DNA from: SIG78 sp045585955
GTDB lineage: Bacteria; Verrucomicrobiota; Lentisphaeria; Victivallales; Victivallaceae
Length of the DNA: 33,787 nt
NCBI GenBank assembly: GCA_045585955.1
Contig: JAZMZK010000024.1
Coordinates: forward strand, 1-33,787
Direction of reading: 5' to 3'
Shown: positions 24,712 through 31,774 of the stretch, piece by piece
How the letters are laid out: each line of letters begins with the position of its first letter
Position numbering within the stretch: position 1 is the first letter of the stretch
Made by a program: the position numbers and the translations under genes
The notes under the pieces: model-generated
What the model was told of the DNA's origin: nothing
Seen by the model: the letters and a program-made list of their open reading frames with translations, nothing else
The model's database searches: none

Positions 24712-25689
24712 ATGAGTAATGCTATCCTGAATACAGCGCATCGTGTGTTTGAGATCGAACTTGAAGCATTGCAGGCAGTGGATAAACAGCTCGGCAGTGA
24801 GTTTGTTGAGCTGATCAAGCGTTCCGAAGCTGCGCTTGACCGCGGTGGGAAACTGGTATTGACCGGTATCGGCAAAAGTGGCTATATCGGCAAAAAAATT
24901 GCAGCAACCCTTTCCAGTATCGGTTCATCAGCGGTATTTATGCACCCGGTGGAAGCTCTGCATGGCGATTTGGGGATCATGCGCAAAGATGATTTACTCA
25001 TAGCAATAAGTTACAGCGGCGAAACAGATGAATTACTGCGGATGATAACTCCCGCCAAGCGGCTGGGCGTTGAACTGGTTTCCATTTGCGGCAGCGCTGA
25101 TTGCCGTTTGGGTAAATTAAGTGATTTAGTGGTTCCGATGAAAGTGGAACGGGAGGCATGTCCTTTCAATCTTGCCCCGACCTCGACAACCACGGCGTTG
25201 CTGGCGCTGGGTGATGCCTGGGCAATGGTAATGTTGCAGGAACGCGGTTTTACCAAAGAAGATTACGGCAGATTCCACCCCGGCGGTGCGATTGGCAGAA
25301 TGGTTACAATGCATGTAAAAGATATTATGCGTTCAGGCGACCGTTTTGCGCTGGTATCGCCGGAAACGGCAGTGCGGGATGCCCTGTGCAAAATGGGTCA
25401 TGCCCGCTGCGGTTCAGCGATCGTAGTCAATGATAACAACGAATTGCTGGGGGTTTTTACCGATGGGGATTTCCGCCGTGCGGCAGAAAAAGATATAAAT
25501 GTGCTGACCCGGAAAATGGATGATGTTATGACCCGCAACCCGATAGCAGTCAACAGCGAAGCGCTGGCAGTCGAAGCTGTAAGGGTGGTGGAAAAACACA
25601 AGATCAGCGATGTCATTGTGATCGACAACACCCGCAAGGTGGTGGGGCTGATCGATGTACAGGATCTGCCGGGACTGAAATTGATGTAA
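24712..25689 (+). CDS. kdsD: Arabinose-5-phosphate isomerase (KpsF/GutQ/KdsD family)
   Basis: The product has 325 residues, normal for KdsD. A SIS domain at about 30-180 holds TGIGKSGYIGKKIAATL, FMHPVEALHGDLG and ISYSGETDEL. Two CBS domains follow (about 205-265 and 272-325). The enzyme converts ribulose-5-phosphate to arabinose-5-phosphate, the precursor of Kdo in the lipopolysaccharide core, which implies an outer membrane. A GGA-type ribosome site precedes the ATG. It lies 32 bp after hisG and 17 bp before the small exported protein gene. GutQ or KpsF paralogues have the same domains, so the physiological name is by family only. Confidence 0.93.
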   Translation: MSNAILNTAHRVFEIELEALQAVDKQLGSEFVELIKRSEAALDRGGKLVLTGIGKSGYIGKKIAATLSSIGSSAVFMHPVEALHGDLGIMRKDDLLIAISYSGETDELLRMITPAKRLGVELVSICGSADCRLGKLSDLVVPMKVEREACPFNLAPTSTTTALLALGDAWAMVMLQERGFTKEDYGRFHPGGAIGRMVTMHVKDIMRSGDRFALVSPETAVRDALCKMGHARCGSAIVVNDNNELLGVFTDGDFRRAAEKDINVLTRKMDDVMTRNPIAVNSEALAVEAVRVVEKHKISDVIVIDNTRKVVGLIDVQDLPGLKLM

Positions 25690-25706
25690 TAAAAAGGATT
25701 TGGCAA

Positions 25707-26078
25707 ATGTTGAAAAGTATAATTAAAAAGGCAGTTGCGGTGTGTGTTTTTGCGGCAGTCATGTCAACAGCTGCGGCTGCTGATAACGGCGAAAGTTCAT
25801 TCCCCGGCGAAAAAAATCTTATAAATATGGGTCGCGGGCTGGTAAGCATAGTAACCTGCTGGGTGGAAGTACCCCGCTGTCTGGTTTACCACAACAGTCA
25901 GGTTCCGGTATTGGGGCTGATAGTTGGCGCCTGTCAGGGAGCAGGTTTTACAGCGATAAGAGCGTTTGCCGGGGTAGCAGACTTCTTGAGTTTCGGTTTT
26001 ATGAGTGACTCCATATACACCTCCTGCCACGGTTTTGACGAATGGGTTTGGGATGAACGCTGGGTCCCGCACGACTGA
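25707..26078 (+). CDS. Small exported TIGR04073-like (exosortase system-associated) protein
   Basis: The product has 123 residues with a signal peptide (KK near the start, hydrophobic core, AAAA cleavage zone near 23-27). The mature part carries the MGRGLVSIVTCWVEVPRCLV pattern followed by a glycine-rich hydrophobic stretch (GLIVGACQGAGFTAIR) and a C-terminal WVWDERWVPH. This pattern (G-R-G-L-x-N/S, W-x-E-x-P, G-x2-x-G) recalls family TIGR04073, seen in Lentisphaerota and Verrucomicrobiota with exosortase systems. Its function is unknown. It is last in the plus-strand run after kdsD and is followed by a two-hairpin repeat. The family call is from memory of the pattern. Confidence 0.65.
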   Translation: MLKSIIKKAVAVCVFAAVMSTAAAADNGESSFPGEKNLINMGRGLVSIVTCWVEVPRCLVYHNSQVPVLGLIVGACQGAGFTAIRAFAGVADFLSFGFMSDSIYTSCHGFDEWVWDERWVPHD

Positions 26079-26110
26079 TTGCTTTATCAAAAAAAACAAA
26101 ACTGTGATGC

Positions 26111-26194
26111 GGGAAAACTTTTCGAGAAAAGTTTTCTCCGGGTAATCCCAGGCTTTTTACAGGCATTTATCTGTTACAAAATAGATAAATGCCT
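26111..26194. repeat. Two-hairpin repeat element, copy B (also likely terminator)
   Basis: Hairpin 1 (26111-26139) pairs GGGAAAACTTTTC with GAAAAGTTTTCTCC. Hairpin 2 pairs AGGCATTTATCT (26161-26172) with AGATAAATGCCT (26183-26194) and runs into a T-rich tail. Hairpin 2 shares its stem core with the copy at 1-117. It sits between the convergent TIGR04073-like and lipoprotein genes and could stop transcription from the left. Confidence 0.7.
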
Positions 26195-26337
26195 TTTAAG
26201 TTTTTGCGTGTTCATCTATTTTATCAAGCATTCCAAACTGACAACCTGTTGCCAAACTCAACCTGACAAAAGGGTAAAAAAATCAGACAGCTGCCAGAAA
26301 GACAACCGCCTGAAATTGTTATTTTTTATACTGTTTT

Positions 26338-28230
26338 TCAGAAATCCAACGCCTGTTTTGCGGCTTTATTTTCTGCTTCTTTACGCTTTTGAGCTGCAAG
26401 TTGTTCAGCTTGTTTGGCAACTCCGGCAAAGTGTTTTGCCAATTTTTTATCAACCACAGCAATATCAAAGCCATTGAATTGATTTTTCATATATGCCAAA
26501 CTCATTTCAATAGCATCTTTTTCTTCCGGTCGCAATTTGCGGGCACCTTCGGAAAAAACGGTTTCAACTCTCCGGTGCTTTATAGTGATCTTTACATCTT
26601 CAGATTCAAGAGTATCGGTAAAAAGAATCGTTTTAACCTGCAACCGGGTACCTTGAATATGCCGGGCTATATCGTTTTCCACTTTTTTATGCTGTTTAAG
26701 TTTTTTTACGCCAGCATATTCATTCGTAAATTTAGTAATCAAATCACTTATTTTAACGGAAGGATTGTTTATTGAAAAACTGCATGCAAAAAGCGGACCG
26801 TTTTTGCACTGCAAAAGATTTTTTTCATTTAAAAAATCACGCCCGAAAACAAAAGCAACTCCCGGAAAATCATTGCGGGTATAAGTAATCCCTCCTGCCA
26901 GATTGTAATAAAGATTAATGCTCGCGGAAGAACGGGGGTTATTTTGCTTGATTTTAATATCTTCTGCGAACCACTTGAAGCCAGTACCGGATTCAAACTC
27001 TTTATAAAGTTTTATATGTTTAGAGGATATTGCAGTATAAGGATATTTGAATTTGGGGTCTTTTTGTTTTTCTTCGGCAAGGCGTTTAGCTGCGGCTTGC
27101 TGTTTTTCTTCGGCAAGGCGCTTGGTTTCAGCAATACGCTTTTCTTCGGCAAGGCGTTTAGCTTCCTGTTTGCGTTCAAGCTCCATTCTGATATCTCGTT
27201 GCAGTGAACTTGTTTTTCTAATATTCTCCCGGATAATTCTGGAGATATCTTGCGGGCTGCACTTTTTATTCTTGTATTTTTTGGCAAAAGCCACTAATTT
27301 AGAAGAAGAACGAAGATTTCCAAGATAATAAGAGTATGTTCCTATTTGGACTGCTATATTTCGTATATCTTCCTTATTTGCAAGCTGTTTCTTCCATGCT
27401 GAAATAAGCAGTTCAGACTCATCCTTGAAAGGCAAAACTTTACTATACATGGGGTGTTGCTTATAAAGAATAAGATCTACCAGGACAGCTGCTGCCTGCA
27501 CATGACCTTGCTGCATGGCTTCTGTTAAGATTTGTTGAGCTTGATTTATAATTTTTGCTTTTTCATCAAGGCTTATAGCAGCATCTTCTGAATCATATTT
27601 TTTTACCTTTGCCAATAAATTGCAGCCGTTTTTGTAGTTTGCTTCATTTTTTTCTGCCGCGATGCGTTTTTCTTCAGCTTTTTTTTCTGCAATACGCTTG
27701 GCTTCGGCTTTTTCACAGGCTGTTTTGTAGGATTTTGCCTGAAGTGTATATTTGTAAATACTCCGTCTGTGCAACGGGCACTTGTTTATATTTGCCAATA
27801 TGTGTTTTTTTACAGCAAACGCCGATTGAACAAATCCCGATTTATCAAGCCAAACCATATATTTTATTGAGTCAGCCGGATATGATGCCAAAAGCTTTAA
27901 CTGCTCAAATTCAGCATTTGCTTTTTGAGCAAAAAGTATATCGTAGGCTTCCAGCAATAAATTCGCCTGATCGCCTTGTTTGCTTTTATAAATGTTTTCG
28001 ATTACATAACAGACCGCAGATAAATTTTTACTTTTAAATGCTGACATCAAATATTTTTCGGCGGCCTTACGATCTACGGCAGTACCATTACCTTCCATAA
28101 GCATCACAGCAGCCTGAAACTGCATATCAGAATTTCCGGAATCAGCCTGCTTTTTCACATCCTCAAACGAAGTACATCCAGTCAATGCCAATAAACAGAC
28201 TGCTGCACATAACCACAAATTTCTTTTCAT
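26338..28230 (-). CDS. Large lipoprotein with Sel1-like N-terminus and Lys/Glu-rich coiled coils
   Basis: The product has 630 residues and is not recognised as a known family. A lipobox (LALTGC, Cys19) with Thr at +2 suggests an outer-membrane lipoprotein. Residues about 30-75 resemble a degenerate Sel1/TPR unit. Two charged coiled-coil blocks follow (about 170-205 and 348-390), built of AKRLAEEK-like heptads. The second is encoded by a DNA repeat with a 36-bp period (copies at 27071, 27107 and 27143). The C-terminal ~240 residues look globular and beta-rich. GAGG precedes the ATG, and a weak promoter (TTGTCG at 28280-28285, TATATA at 28256-28261) is possible. It is more AT-rich than flanking genes and lies last in the Lgt-like/TM2 group, 68 bp after the TM2 gene. 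A role in envelope structure is a guess. Confidence 0.75.
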   Translation of the reverse strand: MKRNLWLCAAVCLLALTGCTSFEDVKKQADSGNSDMQFQAAVMLMEGNGTAVDRKAAEKYLMSAFKSKNLSAVCYVIENIYKSKQGDQANLLLEAYDILFAQKANAEFEQLKLLASYPADSIKYMVWLDKSGFVQSAFAVKKHILANINKCPLHRRSIYKYTLQAKSYKTACEKAEAKRIAEKKAEEKRIAAEKNEANYKNGCNLLAKVKKYDSEDAAISLDEKAKIINQAQQILTEAMQQGHVQAAAVLVDLILYKQHPMYSKVLPFKDESELLISAWKKQLANKEDIRNIAVQIGTYSYYLGNLRSSSKLVAFAKKYKNKKCSPQDISRIIRENIRKTSSLQRDIRMELERKQEAKRLAEEKRIAETKRLAEEKQQAAAKRLAEEKQKDPKFKYPYTAISSKHIKLYKEFESGTGFKWFAEDIKIKQNNPRSSASINLYYNLAGGITYTRNDFPGVAFVFGRDFLNEKNLLQCKNGPLFACSFSINNPSVKISDLITKFTNEYAGVKKLKQHKKVENDIARHIQGTRLQVKTILFTDTLESEDVKITIKHRRVETVFSEGARKLRPEEKDAIEMSLAYMKNQFNGFDIAVVDKKLAKHFAGVAKQAEQLAAQKRKEAENKAAKQALDF

Positions 28231-28298
28231 AAAAATCGACCTCGTTTTAAACGAATATATAATTTTTTTGTTTACCTGTCGACAAATCAGTATAAAAT

Positions 28299-28742
28299 TT
28301 AACAGAAAGTTACCCCGTTAGCATCTTTATTTACGATACATACCTCAACAATATTCCAAATCGTAATGATAAGCAATGGAAAAATCAACCAACCGAGCAA
28401 TAATGTTATAAGTAACTGCGTAACACCTTTGCCGGAATACCCTGCATAAAAGTTATGTATGCCCAACCAACCAAGAAAAATCCCCAATAGAACATAAACG
28501 ATCCGTTCTTTGGGTTGCGTGGCAGTCAATGCAATGTTGTTCACCGCTGCTTGCGGCTCGCTGTTTGTAACAATATTGACTTTTACACCTGAATTATTAT
28601 CGGGTTTCAAATCGGTAACAAGGCGTAACGCCGGATCGATTATTTCACCGCAATAACGGCATTTTTTTGCCAAGGCATTAATTTTTTCAGCGCAAAATGG
28701 ACATCGTGTCAAAGTTATATTTTCGTCATTATTCACAGGCAT
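28299..28742 (-). CDS. Zinc-ribbon and TM2-domain membrane protein
   Basis: The product has 147 residues. The N-terminus has a zinc ribbon of the CPFC...CRYC type (C14, C17, C28, C31). After a linker of about 45 residues comes a TM2 domain (about 79-140) with two membrane helices around LLGIFLGWLGIHNFYAGYSG, the TM2 hallmark. Such proteins are common small membrane proteins without an assigned function. The start overlaps the end of the Lgt-like gene by 10 bp, so the two are coupled, and AAGGA precedes the ATG. The next gene downstream is the large lipoprotein. Function is unknown; regulation by metal or redox state through the zinc ribbon is speculative. Confidence 0.85.
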   Translation of the reverse strand: MPVNNDENITLTRCPFCAEKINALAKKCRYCGEIIDPALRLVTDLKPDNNSGVKVNIVTNSEPQAAVNNIALTATQPKERIVYVLLGIFLGWLGIHNFYAGYSGKGVTQLLITLLLGWLIFPLLIITIWNIVEVCIVNKDANGVTFC

Positions 28743-29485
28743 ATTTTTTCCTTTTTTTTATTGTATAAAAAAATGCTGATTCCAATAATAAATATTCCGA
28801 TACTGATCCATTGCGATGGAGAAAGCAAATCATTAAGAAATGCACCTCTGTTGTCGGCTCTGAAAAATTCTAATCCAAACCGCCCCGCAGCAACCAGCAT
28901 AAAATACCATGCGATACGCTGTTGAAAGCTGATAAATCTGCTTACTATAAAAAATAGTACAAATAAATATACACTTTCATAAAGTTGTACTGGAATCAAC
29001 GGAATTGCTCCATACTGTATATAAGGCAGAGTATTCGGCGGGTAAATCACTCCATATTTTCCAGGCATTCCGAAGCAACACCCGCCTAAAAAACACCCGA
29101 TCCGCCCCCACGCTTGAGCAATGGCAAATGCCGGACAAAATAAATTGAGCATATATGTTGAAGATATATGGCATTTTTGGGAATACAACATAAGAAAAAT
29201 ACATGCAGTCAGCAACCAGCCATAAAATGTCAAACCATAAGCCAATGGAGTTTTTATTAAGGCTTTCCAGCCGGCATGCAAAATAACATCAGTACAATGA
29301 GCTCCTATAGTACCGCAGATAAATGTAAGTGGAATTGCTATCATCACCAAATTTTCATGTTCCGGCGATGCTGCGATTTTCTTTAATTGCCAAAAAATGA
29401 AAAAAACGCCGGAAGCCAAACCAATGCCAACGCAAACAGGGAATGACCCTATCTTATAACCAAACAAATCTAATAACGGATACAT
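28733..29485 (-). CDS. Lgt-superfamily membrane protein (prolipoprotein diacylglyceryl transferase-like) with altered catalytic residues
   Basis: The product has 250 residues and about seven hydrophobic segments. The Lgt signature position reads GRIGCFLGGCCFG (127-139), where classical Lgt has GRxGNFxNxE. The motif IPVQLYE (164-170) matches HPxQLYE, and GRFGLEFFR (201-209) matches the C-terminal R-x3-E-F-F-R. The residue aligned with the essential His of Lgt is Tyr (FYG at 87-89), and the conserved Tyr before the RxxxE motif is Val. Lgt moves diacylglycerol to the lipobox cysteine of lipoproteins. This protein is therefore either a divergent enzyme with another substrate or no longer a classical transferase. 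A lipoprotein gene lies two genes downstream. A canonical lgt would be expected elsewhere. Confidence 0.82.
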   Translation of the reverse strand: MYPLLDLFGYKIGSFPVCVGIGLASGVFFIFWQLKKIAASPEHENLVMIAIPLTFICGTIGAHCTDVILHAGWKALIKTPLAYGLTFYGWLLTACIFLMLYSQKCHISSTYMLNLFCPAFAIAQAWGRIGCFLGGCCFGMPGKYGVIYPPNTLPYIQYGAIPLIPVQLYESVYLFVLFFIVSRFISFQQRIAWYFMLVAAGRFGLEFFRADNRGAFLNDLLSPSQWISIGIFIIGISIFLYNKKKEKICL

Positions 29486-29508
29486 TGGCGTGACTTCCTT
29501 TATTTTTC

Positions 29509-29952
29509 TTACTTGGCTCTTTTGCGGTTAACAACAGATACGATGCCACTTACCAAATAAAGTGCACCTGTAGCACTTCCCCAAAGCATACTGCCAAAGC
29601 CCACAAAACCATTTACCAAAATAAAAACAGCACCCAAAATCAAAAGAATGCCAGTGATCAAAGAGCTTTTGCTTTTTCCCATAAATGAAAGTATGAAACA
29701 AATAACAGAAACTGCCAAAACAGCAATAAGCAACCCTGTTGCCCCTTTCGCAGCATCTTCCATTGCCGCATTTGCTGCTGCGGGATTTTCTTCAGTAAGC
29801 CCAGCAGCTGCTGTAGCTGCGCCAGCACACAGTAAAGCACACAGGGTATTAGGGAGGCTTGTAATAAAACCAATCAATCCGCAAATCCATGCAGCATTAG
29901 ACTTTTTGGGTGTCGCAGAAGCAACATTCACAGTAACATTTGAGTTTTCCAT
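29509..29952 (-). CDS. Small four-helix membrane protein of unknown function
   Basis: The product has 147 residues. A short polar N-terminus (MENSNVTVNVASATPKKSN) precedes hydrophobic segments near 21-50, 70-92, 95-114 and 115-140. Basic residues end the protein (VVNRKRAK). An alanine-rich acidic loop (about 52-68) separates the first two. It loosely resembles DUF4064-like or small TM2-associated membrane proteins, but no motif decides this. AAGGAG lies 8 bp before the ATG. It is first in the minus-strand group and is followed after 23 bp by the Lgt-like gene. It probably forms part of the same unit and may help assemble or tune the Lgt-like and TM2 proteins (inference). Confidence 0.75.
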   Translation of the reverse strand: MENSNVTVNVASATPKKSNAAWICGLIGFITSLPNTLCALLCAGAATAAAGLTEENPAAANAAMEDAAKGATGLLIAVLAVSVICFILSFMGKSKSSLITGILLILGAVFILVNGFVGFGSMLWGSATGALYLVSGIVSVVNRKRAK

Positions 29953-30111
29953 TTTTTTTCTCCTTGTTTCTTTGTTTGGTTATAAAAGCGTTGATTTATT
30001 GTTCTCACAAACAACAAAGAAATTCAAAGGACAAAACGGGTCTTCAGTGAATAGCGTGGAATAAAGAGGTAAATCGGGCAACAAAAAAGCCGAACACCCC
30101 AGAATTGCACT

Positions 30112-30262
30112 ACGTCCAAGGCCCGACCAAGAGCCCACTACACCCAATGCAAATAGGAGCATCCGGCAAGATCATGCAAAAAAAAAGACACAATCTCACT
30201 GGACACAGTTCACCTGTGGGTGTAGTAGACAAATCGTTTTTTACTTGGTCGGTTTTGGACGT
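30112..30262. repeat. Long imperfect inverted repeat, possible MITE or structured RNA
   Basis: The left arm (30112-30146) contains ACGTCCAA, CCGACCAAG and ACTACACCCA in order. The right arm (30217-30262), read in reverse complement, contains the same three blocks in the same order. The spacing between the last two is longer on the right, by about 13 bp. The arms flank about 70 bp. No target-site duplication was found by eye. Confidence 0.65.
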
Positions 30263-30460
30263 ATTTGTCGTAAAATGCGAACAGTTTTTAATTAGCCACA
30301 GTCATTATAGACTGCAAGGCTTAATGTACATCAGATCGAAAAAAATACAAACCTGAAGTATATTTTTTTATATATTTTTTGAAAAGTGTTTAACATAAAG
30401 CTCATAAACAGTGAGTATAAACAAGGGTTATGAATTTTAAACACCTTTAAATTTCCTCAA

Positions 30461-30502
30461 AAAAAATACCGCCTGAAGCTCAAACTTCCGGCGGTATTTT
30501 TT
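30461..30502 (-). terminator. Intrinsic terminator of purH (symmetric, possibly bidirectional)
   Basis: The stem pairs AAAAAATACCGCC-GAAG (30461-30478) with CTTC-GGCGGTATTTTTT (30485-30502) with one mismatch. On the minus strand it ends in a T-run just after the purH stop codon. The A/T symmetry means it could also act on the plus strand. Confidence 0.88.
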
Positions 30503-30516
30503 GTTTTTGTTCTGAA

Positions 30517-31641
30517 TCAATGGTGCGAGAAGATCCGTTCCGGGGCGTGGTAGAGTGCTACGCCCAGTTCGTTGGCTCGCTTGATCACATCCGCATCTTT
30601 CAAGCTCCCTGCCGGAGCGATGATGGCGGTGATACCCGCGGCGGCAGCCACTTCCACGCCGTCAGCGAAGGGGAAAAAGCCGTCGCTTGCCATAACTGCT
30701 CCTTTCAGCGTACCGGTGCCGCTGTACTTCTGGCTGAACTTGGCAACCGCCTGTTCGATGGCTCCCACCCGATCCTGTTCGCCGGTTCCCACGGAGAGGG
30801 TCTGACCATTCTGGGCAATGACCACACCGTTGGAACGGACATTCAAGTTCACATACCAGGCAAAGAGCAAATCATCCAGCTGCTGGGCAGTGGCTGCACA
30901 GGTGGATTTCTGGTGGCCGCAAGCCTTGTTTTCGGCTTCGGCGACCTTCATATCATCCACGCTCTTAAGGGCGGTCAGCAGGGGATCGGCGATCACCAGC
31001 GAGCCGTCGGCAAGGACTTTGATGGTCTGGGCGGCCCGCTCATCGCCCACATAGCGGGGCAGATCAGCGGGGTTGCCGCATTTGATGATCCGCACATGTT
31101 TGTTGAGCTTGTAGGTTTCGCCATCGTTGAAAATATCCAGCACGCCGTCGGCAAAAGCGGGGGCGACCACACATTCCACAAAGCTGCTCATGATCTCTTT
31201 AGCAGTTTCGCAATCCACTTCGGTATTGAAAGCGATCACGCTGCCGAAAGCGGCACGGGCATCGGCATCCCGACCCTTGAGGTAGACATCTTTCAAGGTA
31301 TCACCGGCAACTGCCACGGCGGCACCGGAGGGGTTCACATGCTTCATGACCGCACAGGCGGGGCGGTCAAAGAATTTTACGATATTAAGAGCGTAAGAAA
31401 TATCTTCCAAATTGGTCTGGGAAAGACCGCTTTTGCCGTTTTTGAGTATTTCCATGCCGCCGATGCCCCCGGCAGCATCCACCGGGCGATAGTATGCGGC
31501 GGTCTGATGGGGGTTGGTGCCGTAACGCAAGTCGGTAACTTTTTCGTAATTGCGGCCGTTGATGACGATACCTTCAGCAAAGTTGCCGAGATTTTGCGAG
31601 AGGTAGCTGGAACGACCCAGCTCTTTTTTGACTTCTGCCAT
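30517..31641 (-). CDS. purH: AICAR transformylase (PurH C-terminal domain only)
   Basis: The product has 374 residues, while bifunctional PurH is about 510-530. The N-terminal MGS-like IMP cyclohydrolase domain is absent. What remains begins near the junction and shows LRYGTNPHQTAAYY, ACAVMKHVNPSGAAV (the Lys-His pair of the transformylase site), RDADARAAFGSVIAF and a C-terminal ALYHAPERIFSHH. It transfers a formyl group from 10-formyl-THF to AICAR in the ninth step of purine synthesis; the ring closure to IMP needs a separate enzyme. AAAGGAG lies at ideal spacing before the ATG and no longer frame is open upstream, so this is a natural short form and not a frameshift. It is divergent from tmk with overlapping promoters. 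Confidence 0.92.
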   Translation of the reverse strand: MAEVKKELGRSSYLSQNLGNFAEGIVINGRNYEKVTDLRYGTNPHQTAAYYRPVDAAGGIGGMEILKNGKSGLSQTNLEDISYALNIVKFFDRPACAVMKHVNPSGAAVAVAGDTLKDVYLKGRDADARAAFGSVIAFNTEVDCETAKEIMSSFVECVVAPAFADGVLDIFNDGETYKLNKHVRIIKCGNPADLPRYVGDERAAQTIKVLADGSLVIADPLLTALKSVDDMKVAEAENKACGHQKSTCAATAQQLDDLLFAWYVNLNVRSNGVVIAQNGQTLSVGTGEQDRVGAIEQAVAKFSQKYSGTGTLKGAVMASDGFFPFADGVEVAAAAGITAIIAPAGSLKDADVIKRANELGVALYHAPERIFSHH

Positions 31642-31689
31642 GATTTTCTCCTTTGGATAAATAAAAATTCAAGATAAAGTTTGTTAAAT

Positions 31690-31718
31690 AATATACAGGA
31701 GTTTGCACATTTTGGCAA
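31690..31718 (-). promoter_or_regulatory. Putative promoter of purH
   Basis: On the minus strand, TTGCCA (31713-31718) and TATATT (31690-31695) are 17 bp apart. The -35 lies inside the spacer of the oppositely directed tmk promoter, so polymerase binding for the two would compete. Confidence 0.6.
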
Positions 31719-31731
31719 ATGAATGTATAGT
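31703..31731 (+). promoter_or_regulatory. Putative promoter of tmk-holB
   Basis: TTGCAC (31703-31708) and TATAGT (31726-31731) are 17 bp apart. Transcription would start near 31738, so the ATG at 31775, not the in-frame ATG at 31703, is the start of tmk. Confidence 0.6.
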
Positions 31732-31774
31732 CTATTCATGCAAATTTTTATTTAATTTATCATTGGAGCAAAAA

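Larger units (their letters stand above)
29953..30516. other. AT-rich intergenic region without a credible gene
   Basis: The region separates two minus-strand units. It contains the leader of the four-helix protein gene, a long imperfect inverted repeat at 30112-30262, an 8-bp inverted repeat GTGTTTAA/TTAAACAC (30386-30393 and 30437-30444), and the purH terminator at 30461-30502. A short open frame at 30105-30356 overlaps the inverted repeat and has neither a ribosome site nor a family pattern, so it is not called. Confidence 0.6.

Noticed and set aside
26338..29952. Prophage or integrated plasmid as the source of the AT-rich island
   Set aside because: No integrase, replication, phage structural or partition gene is seen, and no tRNA or attachment repeat flanks it; transfer remains possible but unproven.
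30105..30356. 83-codon plus-strand frame in the inverted repeat
   Set aside because: It is built from both repeat arms, has no ribosome site and no recognisable motif.
30517..31641. purH as a frameshifted pseudogene
   Set aside because: The start has an ideal ribosome site and promoter, the domain is complete, and no cyclohydrolase remnant is seen upstream.
31703..31774. ATG at 31703 as the start of tmk
   Set aside because: The codon overlaps the -35 region, and the added 24 residues do not resemble thymidylate kinases.
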